From the NCBI RefSeq assembly GCF_932526225.1, contig NC_064047.1, positions 4,649,501 through 4,713,500 of the forward strand: a stretch of DNA of 64,000 nucleotides, given 5' to 3'. The position numbers were made by a program, and so were the translations under genes. The notes beneath the pieces were generated by a model that searched no databases, was not told the DNA's origin, and worked only from the letters and a program-made list of their open reading frames with translations. How positions within the stretch are numbered: position 1 is the stretch's first letter; every line of letters begins with the position of its first letter. This stretch comes from Nematostella vectensis (taxonomy: Eukaryota; Cnidaria; Anthozoa; Actiniaria; Edwardsiidae). Below are positions 26,370 to 37,999 of this stretch, piece after piece.

Positions 26370-27277
26370 TAACAACTTGAATTGGATTGAACCGTAGAAA
26401 ATCGATTGACGTCTGGTGACAAATGAGAGGCGCATGCGCACACGGATGGAAAACTTTTCTGACAAATCTAGCTTATAATGTGTCGACCAAGGTCTGATGT
26501 ACAATATCCTATAGCTTATTTGTTAAAATTTTTTCCAGTAGCGAACAAGCACTTCGGAGAATAGTGAATTATACGGGTTCACCGTTGCGTTGCCATAGAG
26601 AAACAGCAATGTAAACACATGTTACATTTTTTATAAAGTTCATCCCTAGCTGTATGGCATGGCCAAATAGTTTGATGGACCGATCCCTGTAGCAAAAGAT
26701 ACGAGTTGTGATTGACAGGATGGTTGGGAATTCGGAAAACTGTATCGCATCTCAAAAAATACCTCTTTCTGGTGCTTGCATCTAATCGAGGTAGATAAGG
26801 ACGCTTTTGACAATTCTATTCCCTAAGAATTGTAAGATAAGTAATATGTAAGACTAACGGGAAAAATGCTACACAACTACTCAACTTGTCCCGCAACAAT
26901 CAGAAAAATACGATGTTCTTGTTTATGATACACTTTTTGATTATGTTTATTTATAAGACCCATGTGTGCCCATATAATAGTTTAACATTAATAGTTAATA
27001 TTTCATTTTTAACTTGAGCTTGTCATTGCCATTTTCAAACAGTTGATTTCTTGTTGCCCTGTAAAAAAAGAGAAAGATGTCATTTAGCATGGACGACCAG
27101 TAACGGAAAAAAAAAATAGATATTTCGTTTCAAGTAAAGTACAGAAGAAATCATACGCAGCTTTTAAGAAGCAGATTCTAGGTAGCGGCCCCTAGAGCCC
27201 GAGTTCAAAATGGCCGATTAATTAGGCTCGACTTTGTACCTGAAGTCCTTATTCTTTAACGTGCTATTTGCTATTTG
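26370..27277. other. Spacer downstream of lectin gene copy 3
   Basis: Collinear with 13143-14047; nothing coding seen. Confidence 0.6.
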
Positions 27278-27575
27278 CTTGTTGTTGGTACAGTTGTTGT
27301 TCGTGGTTGTTGCTGTTGTTGTTGTTGTCTTCGTGGTTGTGCTGTTGTTGGTATAGTTGTTGTTCGTTGTTGTTGCTGTTGTTTTCTTCGCGGTTGTTGG
27401 TGCAGTTGTTGTTCGTGGCTGTTTTCTTCGCGGTTGTTGTTGTTGTTGTTACAGTTGTTGTATTGTCTTCGTGGTTGTTGCTGTTGTTGGTACAGTTGTT
27501 GTTGTTTGTTTGTTTGCTTGTTTTGTTTGTTTGTTTGTTTGTGTTTTTTTTTTTTTTTGGGGGGGGGGGGGGGGG
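27278..27575. repeat. TTG-rich simple repeat with poly-T/G tail (unit 3)
   Basis: As in units 1 and 2, but the final G run is 17 long. It ends 14 bases before the stop codon of lectin gene copy 3. Confidence 0.9.
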
Positions 27576-27589
27576 TGTCCGGACTTACC

Positions 27590-29204
27590 TTAGACACAAT
27601 TGTATCTGATCTCGATGTACTTGTATGTGCCGACACACGGATCCCCGTACACCGAGTTCTTGGCCTGGAGTGTGCACGAGTTTTGCCCTTGGCACGCGGC
27701 AGTGATCGTCGCAGAGCTGGAGACGCAATTCGTGGTTTGTATGGAGGCACTAGGGCAGGCTTCAGACCCGGGGGCTGTTCGACCGTAGTTCGCGTACGAG
27801 ACGTCAATTGTCTTACTGGCTGGGCACTGGATTGTACGAGTGTGGTGCTCGCATATTATGTCTGGTGAAGGATAAATGTGCAGGTGTTTCAGTTTGTTAG
27901 TGCGTCAGCTCATGAGGACGTCATCCCTGATTTAACACGCTCGAGGCATGGATATTATCATCTTTTTCTTCTGAAGCTGATGTTATTAATATATGTATTA
28001 GGATTTTAAATGCGGAGCGCTTGCTGTAGGCATTAAATAACAGGTAAAAATAGCTAATACATAGTAATGACGACGTTGAGACCAAATTTGAAACGCTTTT
28101 CTATCATAACTTAAAAGTACTTAACTGCTAAAAATTAATATCTTCAGAGGCGAACCATGAGATTTCAAAAATATTTTAATTCGTTCCGCCATACTTTGTA
28201 TAGGTCCCAATATCTCATTTTCCAGCCCACTTTTTTCAGCCCACATGCCCCCCCTCCCTTGCATCCCTAGAACTTGAAGAGGTAAAAAAAATACGTAGAG
28301 CTTACCTTTAAATCCGTTAATTCTGTATACTAAATTCGCCCAGTTCTCTCCAACGCCATTAACGCAATGAGATGATGCACCGTGCATGCTATATCTCGAG
28401 GCGGCCGAGACATCACTCCAACACTCGCCATAGAACTGAACACCAAACATGTCGGTGAAGCCTTCCTCGAAAGCCTCCCTCGCACATGCACTGATGACGT
28501 GGGTCATGTCAGGCCAAAGTGCCCACACTATTTCTGAGCGGTGGTTGTGGTAGAGGGTACGGAGCGAGCGGTTAGGGGCGTCTTCGTCATTGTAACATCC
28601 GACATGTCCGAGTGTGGCTGTTTTGCCATCTCCAATGCTCACCTCTATTTCACCCTAAAGTAAAGAACGATACATTTTGGTATAAATCGCAACCTCCTCT
28701 CTCCCACGAACACGTGTGTGTGTTCAAGCTAGGAGACAGCATAAACTGGCCTTGTCTCAGGGGAGTTAAAGCTGAAATGAAGGAGTTTTCATAAAAAAAA
28801 TCAAAGCATATAAGCAGAAGTGGAGTCTAAAGGAAAGGGAAAACAGCAAGAAGCAAAGGGAAACATGTTAACAAGAAGCAAAGGGATACAAAAAGAAGGA
28901 AAGGGAAACATGTTAACAAGAAGGAAAGGGAAACAATTTAACAAGAAGCAAAGTGAAAAAACGTTAACAAGAAGCAAGGGGAAACATGTTAACAAGAAGG
29001 AAAGAGGAACACGTTAACAAGAAGCAAATGGAAACATGTCAAACAGAAGCAAATTAAACATGTTAAAAAGAAAAATGAGGAACACGTTTACAAGAAGCAA
29101 AAGGAAAGCAAGAAGCAAACGGAAACATGTACCGTTCCATAGACGGAGATCAAAACAGAGGCAAACACAGCGCCAAGCGCTACCAAAACAATCCTCGAGG
29201 CCAT
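27590..29204 (-). CDS. Secreted WSC-like module + SUEL-type lectin protein, copy 3
   Basis: Exons 29133-29204, 28306-28654 and 27590-27861; 230 residues, with phases as in copies 1 and 2. The leader has serine at residue 20, as in copy 2, while the lectin domain has valine at 187, as in copy 1; this mosaic is consistent with gene conversion or unequal crossing-over between units. The module peptide is identical in all three copies. Intron 1 is the shortest of the three (about 480 bp). No inactivating change was seen. Confidence 0.86.
28836..29125. repeat. Intronic minisatellite (unit 3, shortest form)
   Basis: Contracted version of the AAGAAGCAAAGGGAAAC array, about 0.29 kb. The single-copy sequence that precedes it in units 1 and 2 (GCTTTTCGAAAATGCAACGC and neighbours) has been deleted. 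Confidence 0.88.
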
Positions 29205-29208
29205 GTTG

Positions 29209-31315
29209 TTGTGCAGGGGGTATAACTGAACTGGGTGTGACACTGTCAGGACACGGTGAAACGGTTAGGAATGGGACGTCTTATATAGGTTACATTGGTC
29301 ATTCACAAAGTCATTTGTATGATTAATTTTGACGGCCCGCTTTTCTCGTTGGCTTCATTTTTGCTCATAGATTACAGATTTATCATTGGTAACTGAATGG
29401 TACATGACATTAATTCTATTATTTTCATTTCTGATATAATCCGATGAAAAAAAAAAAACTCGAATACAGACAAAATGAACACCAAGTAGTGGATAACGCA
29501 GCCCTAGTGCCTTCATCGGTTAAAATTCCTAATAATCCAGGTATTGAAGAAGATACTCAGACGTTGGCAGGCACACCCAGGTTTGATATCATTTAGCTAA
29601 TATTTTACCGCCATTCTTGTTTCCATGGGAACGCGAGTGTTAAATAAAAATTCAATTAGAAATAATTATGACACTAAAGTAGATTTTTTTGGTATGGTCA
29701 AATTTCTTTTTATTTATTAATTTTTTTACAGATTTTATTTGCAAACGGAATTGAAATGTTTTGTTGCGGTGGCAGAAAGGGCGAGGCTTCTCATCGTGTG
29801 CTCGCGCCACATGAGATAACATCACACTCAACTTGAAACGGTGTTGTGCTCTTTGCGCGCTCATCTCAGAAAGGAATTAAGCATTATGACTATCATCAAC
29901 ATTAGAAAACAGTCCATTCAAAATATAAAAGAAAAAAAAACAAGGTAATACAAACATCTTCTAGAGTAGGTAAAAAAGGCCTAATACCTGACGAATCAAA
30001 TCTTTGTTTTTTTTCTTAAAAATATATAATTAGTTTTATTCAGTTGAGACTGCTAGTGTAAACTTGTGGGTTTTTGTCAGGCCTTCTTTTACAAATTTCA
30101 GATTAAAAAGTCTTTTGAATTTAGGATATAGTTTAACAGGGTGCTAAGTGTGGTTAAGGGCCAGTAGGGTTAAAGACAGACAAAATACATGGGCCACTAT
30201 AGATAATCACACACTTAACCTTGGAAAAGCTCTCATTAATTTGTATCCACTTCTGTGCCACAACAAAAATTACCGACAAATACACAAGAAAACTCGATGT
30301 AACGAAGACTATTTGTCGTCATGCTTCAAAAAGGTTCAAGAACTTCGCCTCGGTCGTGATGTTATTATCTCACTTTACACTCAGACATGTCTCTGTGTGC
30401 GTCTTTTATTTCAAAGCCCTTAAAAAATATTTCCTAGATGTCTTGCTTTCATCACGACTCACGACTCTATCGTTTTGGGTTGTTTATTTGTGTAGTTTAA
30501 GAAAAACTACACAACGATAACCTATACGGTAAACTAAGTTATCATCTATGCAAGAACTGTAGGCAGAAACCCATTGTCCTGATGATGCTAAACTTCCCCA
30601 CATGGAATTTTTTGTACCAAACACACAGAAAAGAGTAGTGGTCTGTATTCAGACATTTTATGCACTAGTCATTTGGAACCCCCACCCCCATGGTCCCGGA
30701 GTTGTGTGGGGTTAAGGTGGCAGTTTAGAGCACTTTTGAACGAGAATCTGTCCCGATGGGGTGGGGGAATTGACAGTTTTTGACTCCAAGACTTATCCCC
30801 ACCGTGGGGGTTTGGGAAAAGTTAATAGTGTCAAAAATATCATGTTAGTTTCTGGCTTGAGACTCTTCTGTAGCAAGCAATTCAATGTATCAGCGTGTGG
30901 CATACTGCACGGCGACATGTGCAAAAACGAATATTAAAAAAAATAATGCCAGATCAAGATGATTTATTTTACCATCTTTTTTTGTAACTGTTATCTTCAT
31001 AGTAATTGGTACAAATGTACTCGCTGAAGTGTACTGGCTTTGAAAGATAAAAAAAGCTTATTTCAGATGACTTGTTGTCGGGTAGTTGCCTATAGTTGGC
31101 ATCCCAAGGGGTAGGGGCATGAAACAGCTGTTTTGTCCCGAGGGGGTGGGGGCTTCTCTCGGTTTTGTACAGGGTCAAAGTCTAACCCCCACCCTTCCCC
31201 GGGTGAGGACACCAACTCATTTTTTTTTTATCGGAGTGGACCTTTTAGTTGAGTGAAGGGTTATTCCGAATACAGGAATTATAAATTTGTGGAAATAAAT
31301 GAAATTGTAGGGAAA
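29209..31315. repeat. 2.1 kb tandem duplication, left copy
   Basis: Starts just upstream of the start codon of lectin gene copy 3 (GTGCAGGGGGTATAACTGAA) and ends after GAAATTGTAGGG. It includes the TATA box at 29280-29287. It is collinear with 31320-33435, offset about 2.1 kb, with scattered substitutions and small indels. Confidence 0.85.
29280..29287 (-). promoter_or_regulatory. TATA box of lectin gene copy 3
   Basis: TATATAAG on the minus strand, 76 bases upstream of the start codon at 29204. Confidence 0.6.
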
Positions 31316-31319
31316 TTGT

Positions 31320-33435
31320 CGTGCAGGGGGTATAACTGAACTGGTTGCGACACGGTAAGGACACGGTGAAACGGTTAGGAATGGGACGTCTTATATAGGT
31401 TACATTGGTCATTTACAAAGTCATTTGTATGATTAATTTTGAAAGCCCGCTTTCCTCGTTAGCCATATTTTCGCTCATAGATTACAGATTTATACTTGGT
31501 AACTAAATGGTACATGATATTAATTCTATTATTTTCATTTCTGGTATAATCAGATGAAAAAAAAAAAAAAAGTCGCAAACAGATTAAATGAACACCAAGT
31601 AGTGGATAACGCAGCTCTATCCCTTCATCGGTTAAAATTCCTAATAATCCAGGTTTTAAAGAAGATACTCAGACGTTGGCAGGCGAACTCAGGTTTGATA
31701 TCATTTAGCTAATATTTTACCGCCATTCTTGTTCCATGGGAACGCGAGTGATAGATAAAAATTCAATAGAATTAAAAATATTTATGACACTAAGGTAAAC
31801 TTTTTTGGTATCGTCAAGTTTCTTTTTAATTATTTATTTTTCACAGATTTTAGTTGCAAACGGAATTGAAATGTTTTGTTGCGGTGGCAGAAAGGGCGAG
31901 GCTTCTCATCGTGTGCCCGCGCCACATGAGATAACATCACACTCAACTTGAAACGGTGTTGTGCTCTTTGCGCGCTCATCTCAGAAAGGAATAAAGCATT
32001 ATGACTATCATCAACATTAAAAAACAGTCCATTCAAAATATAAAAGAAAAAAAAAACAAGGTAATGCAAACATCTTATAGAGTAGGTAAAAAAAGGCCTA
32101 ATACCTGACGAATCAAATCTTTCGTTTTTTTCTTAAAAATATGTAATAAGTTTTATTCAGTTGAGACAGTTAGTGTAAACTTGTGGGTTTTTGTCAGGCC
32201 GTCTTTTACAAATTTCAGATTAAAAAGTCTTTTAAATTTAGGATATAGTTTAACAGGGTGCTAAGTGTGGTTAAGGGCCAGTAGGGTTAAAGACAGACAA
32301 AATACATGGGCCACTAAAGATAATCACACACTTAACCTTGGAAAAGCTCTCATTAATTTGTATCCACTTCTGTGCCACAACAAAAATTACCGACAAATAC
32401 ACAAGAAAGCTCGATGTAACGAAGGCTATTTGTCGTCATGCTTCAAAAAGGTTCAAAAACTTCGCCTCGGTCGTGATGTTATTATCTCACTTTACACTCA
32501 GACATGTCTCTGTGTGCGTCTTTTATTTCAAAGCCCTTAAAAAATATTTCCTAGATGTCTTGCTTTCATCACGACTCACGACTCTATCGTTTTGGGTTGT
32601 TTATTTGTGTAGTTTAAGAAAAACTACACAACGATAACCTATACGGTAAAATAAGTTATCATCTATGCAAGAACTGTAGGCAGAAACCCATTGTCCTGAT
32701 AATGCTAAACTTCCCCACATGGAATTTTTTGTACCAAACACACAGAAAAGAGTAGTGGTCTGTATTCAGACATTTTATGCACTAGTCATTTGGAACCCCC
32801 ACCCCCATGGTCCCGGAGAAGTGTGGGGTTAAGGTGGCAGTTTAGAGCACTTTTGAACGAGAATCTGTCCCGATGGGGTGGGGGAATTGACAGTTTTTGA
32901 CTCCAAGACTTATCCCCACCGTGGGGGTTTGGGACAAGTTAATAGTGTCAAAAATATCATGTTAGTTTCTGGCTTGAGACTCTTCTGTAGCAAGCAATTC
33001 CATGTATCAGCGTGTGGCATACTGCACGGCGACATGTGCAAAAACGAATATTAAAAAAAACAATGCCAGATCAAGATTATTTATTTTACCATCTTTTTTT
33101 TGTAACTGTTATCTTCATAGTAATTGGTACAAATGTACTCGCTGAAGTGTACTGGCTTTAAAAGATAAAAAAAAGCTTATTTCAGATGACTTGTTGTCGG
33201 GTAGTTGCCTATAGTTTGCATCCCAAGGGGTAGGGGCATGAAACTGCTGTTTTGTCCCGAGGGGGTGGGGGCTTCTCTCAGTTTTGTACAGGGTCAAAGT
33301 CTAACCCCCCACCCTTCCCCGGGTGCGGACACCAACTCATTTTTTTTTTTTTTTTTTTTTTTTAATCGGAGTTGACCTTTTAGTTGAGTGAAGGGTTATT
33401 CCGAATACAGGAATTATAAATCTGGGGAAATAAAT
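31320..33435. repeat. 2.1 kb tandem duplication, right copy
   Basis: Second copy of the block at 29209. Its left edge falls between the promoter and the start codon, so it brings a promoter region without the gene. No supported coding region lies inside; an open frame shared with the left copy (around 30148-30423 and 32265-32540) is broken by stops in units 1 and 2. Confidence 0.85.
31390..31397 (-). promoter_or_regulatory. Orphan TATA box in the duplicated promoter
   Basis: TATATAAG with the same flanks as the lectin promoters, but with no start codon or leader exon behind it. It faces lectin gene copy 3 from 2.1 kb further upstream. Confidence 0.45.
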
Positions 33436-36400
33436 GAAATTGTAGGGATTAGAGTACCGTGGGGCATGTCCCCAAGCCCCCTAACATGTGCTTAGAAATT
33501 ACATTTTTATAAGGACATTTGCGGATTGGCGCATCCCCCCTCAAACAGCGTTTTCAACGCAATAGAATCTTGTAATGGAAGACAACTATCTCTGGCGTCT
33601 TTCTCATTATTCGCATTTTTCGCCTACTCGGTCTTCTAGAATAAAGGTCCAGTTTTGGTTGCTCCGCTCCGTTATCGTCACATGCAACAAATTTTAGATG
33701 CAATTATAGATCTTGTTGATAGGTTTTATGTTGCGGTGGACAAATTATTACTTGTGCTACTTCAGCTCATCACATAATATTTAGCTTGCCCATTAATAGC
33801 AGTATAATACAAAAAACACCCAACGTTATCAAACTTCACATAGAAACGGCTTTTTTTTGCTGAAATTGATGTAGATTTGTTGTCTTATGGAAAATCAAAA
33901 TTTGTATAATGTATTCATTGGAGGTTCTGTATTTCGTGGTGGTTAATAGAAATGTGTCAGAAAACAGAATATGAATTTGGTTTCCTTGTAGAGCGAATAA
34001 AATCTTCAAAAAGATACGAGCATCAACATCAACATCAGCATCAACTGTCAGAAGCGATACCTCGTCTCGTCTCGCGCGACCTATAAGGTAAAGTTGGAAA
34101 TTCGATAAAATGATTACAGCAAAATGTGTATTGTTCAGTCCCCGCCAAGTATAAACTAAAACAATTATTCTCCTCAGGCTCAGCGAATAGCGGTGGATAG
34201 TCCCCGAGACGGAAAGCTTTAATTAAAGAAATTAAAGAATAATTGTTTAATATAGAGATATATGGTGGACCAAGCATGGAAACGAGGCTTGTGTCGGACA
34301 AGCAGCTCGATTATCAATGGCGAGTTTCGCCTCGTTCTCGCGCCTCGTTGCGCTGACCTTCACCCAACGCCATGGTTCCCCGTGTATGTAAGTTTGTAAG
34401 ACCATCTTTATTGAAATTACACTCGTGTGCATTATTTCAGCGATTAGACGCACCGTATTAGGGGCAGTCGGTCAGCGATTAGCGCCTTCGATCGCACACA
34501 CAAATATTCCAAAATATTCAGTGCCTCGTTTGTTAAACGATAAAACGCGCAAGAGCGCTCTGATAAGAATTGGAAATTGAAATACATTTTGGAGGGAAAC
34601 GGAAATGCATAGAAAGGGTGCGATAAGTGGGTCGTGTTGGGCTGAGAGAAAGAAAATTAAAAGCGTCATTCCGTGACTTTATTGCTCCTTTTTTATTGTA
34701 TAACACTTGATTATCACAATTTCTTCATTGGATTACGTTATCTTTAAATTTATATCATTTCACATCATTGTTCACTCTCGTTTTACACTCACCTATACCA
34801 ATTTTGGCTCGCAAAGACGCTTTATATTTCCCCTGTAACAAATAACAAAACGTATTAAGTAAAGGAACACCAGATGCCTGAGAAATTATAAAGAAGAAAA
34901 ATATGTTTTTTAGAGACAATGAAGTTGGTACTAGACACAGTGAACAGATTTAAAGAAAGCCAATCATGCAGCCATTTTATGCTTCCGTTCAATGGCGAGT
35001 CACAAAAAGCATCCATTTCCATCGGCTAACTCAAGCGAGTATTTTCAATCAAATATCACCAATAATGTTTCAGGCTTCATTTGTAGTTATTTTTTTTTTT
35101 TGGAGTTACCCTGCAAATAAACCATTGTGTTTTCAATAATAAGCAACAACAAAAGAGTCTGAACAACATTCTTTAATTTTACCTTTTTTTGTATGCCTTT
35201 TGTATGCGTCTTTACACTGATAGATGCACAGTGTACAGTGTTACACAGATAGATGCACATAATTTTTGATCTAGTAGGGCTAGAGCATTGCAAATTGGTG
35301 ATTTTTCCCAAAATTTATGTGGGATCAGTTTGGCATGGCAACCAAGTTTTGAGACATAGGTTTAATGAAAATAAGGCAAAACGCTTTAAGTAGTTAAGAT
35401 CAACTATTAATACGACGTGCTCAACGTAAGTCCATGTCATATAAACGTTTTGTTTCAAGTTTTGAAAAAAACACAATAAAAATTTACTTTTCTTTTTTAG
35501 GGGGGAGGGATGGTGTTTTTTTGTCAACTTTTGACCTCAAAATAGTGTAAAAATACCAAAAAACATTCATATCCCCCTGAAATCATTAATATAACTTGAA
35601 ACAAAGGTTGAATACTGTCAAAAAGCTTTACATTTCGCTACCCAGTTTTTATTGATTAAAATAAATAAGTTTCATTAAATCCAATATAGCGGATCCAAGA
35701 TGGCGGATGCTGATGTCACATAATTATCAAAAATCGCTGATTTCTTAAAACTAACATCTAAATTTGGCAAAACACTTTTAATTCTCCTCTATTGTAAATA
35801 AAAAGTAATAAAAAACATTTTTGGAAAATATGTTTAAATTATTACTTTAATTAAGAGTTCGCAAACTTATGCTATATTAAATGTACTATGCCAATCAATG
35901 ACGTCACAGATGTCATATGTTGTTGTCATAGAAACAGTGTCCTTAATAATATATGTCTACTGCAAGACAATAAGATTATCAAAAAAAAAGACATACAGAA
36001 ATACATATCTGAAAAAAAACAGAAATATTGCACGTTTCTGCTCATTTAAGTGACTTCACCGTAACGTCACAAAGACAATTATTTTGAAGAATATCGGTCG
36101 CTTATTGAATACGAAGTGATTATGATAACTTATTTGGATTTGGGATGTTCTATGCAAAAGTTTCGAAAGATAGGCTATTTATAACCATTTTTTGTTCCTC
36201 TTTGTCAGATAATAATTCTTTGAAAATTTGGTCATAATAGCTACAATGGTTCAAAAGTTACTGATGGGGGGCCGAAAGAGCCCCTCCACACCCCCCTCCC
36301 CCAGGTCAGGGGAAGCCCCAAAAAGCCCGGTCTGAATAGGGTTAATGTTGTCTTAAGTTATTTAGTCTTGGGGGGCTCGCGCGCAATCTGACGCTAAGCG

Positions 36401-36479
36401 TGCGCGTGTCCTCTTGTAATACATGGACCCTTGACCAATCAGAGCGCCGCGATTTTTGTCGCTGTATCAATTAAAGTAG
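33436..36479. other. Non-coding spacer of unit 3
   Basis: Collinear with the spacers of units 1 and 2. It includes a half fold-back repeat at 34320-34381. A private stretch of about 100 bp near 36348-36450 contains GACCAATCAGAGCGCCGCG. No gene seen. Confidence 0.65.
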
Positions 36480-37260
36480 ATTAGATTTGCCGTTTTATCG
36501 GGCAAATTTTCAAAAAGGTGCTGTTAATATATATGATGATTGCGGTTGTCATGGAAACATACCTGAGATGCATTTGTAGTGGACTTCCAGGTACTTGTAT
36601 GCACTAAGAAATGGGTCGCCTAACATCCACTTCTTCGCCTAAAGTGTGCACGAGGTTTTCCCTTGACACTTCTCACGAATTGACGCAGAGCTCGAAACGT
36701 AAGTGGCTGAGCCAGAAGGAATCACTCAATCAATCAATCAATATTTATTTATTTGCACTTCCTCTGTATTTTTTACATAGTTTGTTTGTTTATTTAAGCT
36801 TTTTAAATGTTTGTTTAATTATATTCTAACTTAAATATTGACATATGCAATGAAGTGCCTAGTACCTAAATTAACTTGTGTACGTCCGTGCAATACGAGA
36901 TATCTATCTTGTGGCTTGAAGGGCACTTAACATGGTATACCAGGTCGTCTTGCAAAGAATAGCTGATTTGATTAGAGTCAATGATGTGCTTTAAAATAAC
37001 TATTTGGAGAGGTATAGAAAAGCGGTACTTACCTTTTAGTGAGGTGATTTCGTACCCAAAATTCGTCCTGTGCTTCTCAACGTCATTCTCACAGCTGTTT
37101 GATGCTCCGTGCATGTTGTATTGTATTGCTGCCCGCACATCCCTCCAGCACTTCCCATAGAACTGAACACCGAATATGCCAGAGAATAAGCAGTTGGCCT
37201 TATTTGCGCACGCCTTGATGACTTCCGAAGAATTTCTGTGTGAATAATCCAGGCGAGTTC
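36480..37260 (-). pseudogene. Decayed second lectin gene, copy B3
   Basis: Same layout and same in-frame TAG (36639-36641) as B1 and B2. It retains about 16 bp near 36690 (around CGAAACGTAAGTGG) that are missing from B1 and B2, where the loss lies between short direct repeats. B3 is therefore closest to the ancestral form, and B1 and B2 share a later deletion. Confidence 0.8.
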
Positions 37261-37506
37261 GAATGGACCTTCAAATATTATCCTTTTTCCATGTCATACC
37301 TATCATTGCGCACCCCGTTCCCCCCCCCCCCACCCCCCCCCCCCCCATCCCCTCTTCGGATTAGAAGCAAATGGCTGAAGTCATCATATGGTAAATGTCC
37401 CCCTTTTCTTGTCCCCTTCCTCTCCCCCCACCCCACCCGCCCCCCTTTGGGTTAGGAGCAAATGGGTGAGGTCGTAAGGGTACATCATTGAAAACAGTCA
37501 CCAGAT

Positions 37507-37740
37507 GGTAAAAGCTACAGAGAACTATAATACCAAAGCTACAGAGAACTATAGTACCAAAGCTATAGAGAACTATAGTACCAAAGCTACAGAGAACTAT
37601 AGTACCAAAGCTACAAAGAACTATAGTACCAAAGCTACAGAGAACTACAGTAACAAAACTATAGTACCAAAGCTTTAGAGAACTATAGTACCAAAGCTAC
37701 AGAGAACTACAGTAACAAAGCTATAGAGAACTATAGTACC
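37507..37740. repeat. 24-bp satellite, part left of the retrotransposon (unit 3)
   Basis: About ten copies of the 24-bp unit, interrupted at 37741 by the 5' LTR of the BEL/Pao element. The array resumes at 43383. Confidence 0.95.
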
Positions 37741-37999
37741 TGTAACGGCATCCGCATGCCATGGATAACCCCTTAGTTATTTTTAGTCATCTCATTACGT
37801 CACCAATCAATGTAACCCTAGCGATCACATGACCTTAGCTTTATAAACGCAGCAAACTTGTAAAGCCCCTAAGGCTCACAGAAATTCGACGGGTTCACAC
37901 GGGTTTAAATTAGCGCCGCCCTAGGCCAAACTTGCTGTAAAGCTTACCAAGTTCTTACACGCAATAAAACCCTAGCCTTGTGGAATTTGTGAGTACTTC
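37741..37999 (+). repeat. 5' LTR, truncated
   Basis: Its 259 bases align without gaps to the 3' LTR, with six substitutions (about 2.3%). It carries CTTTATAAA as a likely TATA box and GCAATAAAACC as a likely polyadenylation signal. It stops at GAGTACTTC, where the partner continues for 49 bases. TTCCCGG occurs at the break and further on in the complete LTR, so the deletion may have used that short homology. Confidence 0.9.

Noticed and set aside
30148-32540. 91-residue frame seen in both copies of the 2.1 kb duplication
   Set aside because: It is interrupted in units 1 and 2 by small indels and has no recognisable domain, so it was not called as a gene.
36281-36450. CpG-rich CCAAT-containing stretch as a promoter
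   Set aside because: Present only in unit 3, with no start codon or exon nearby; it reads better as a repeat fragment.
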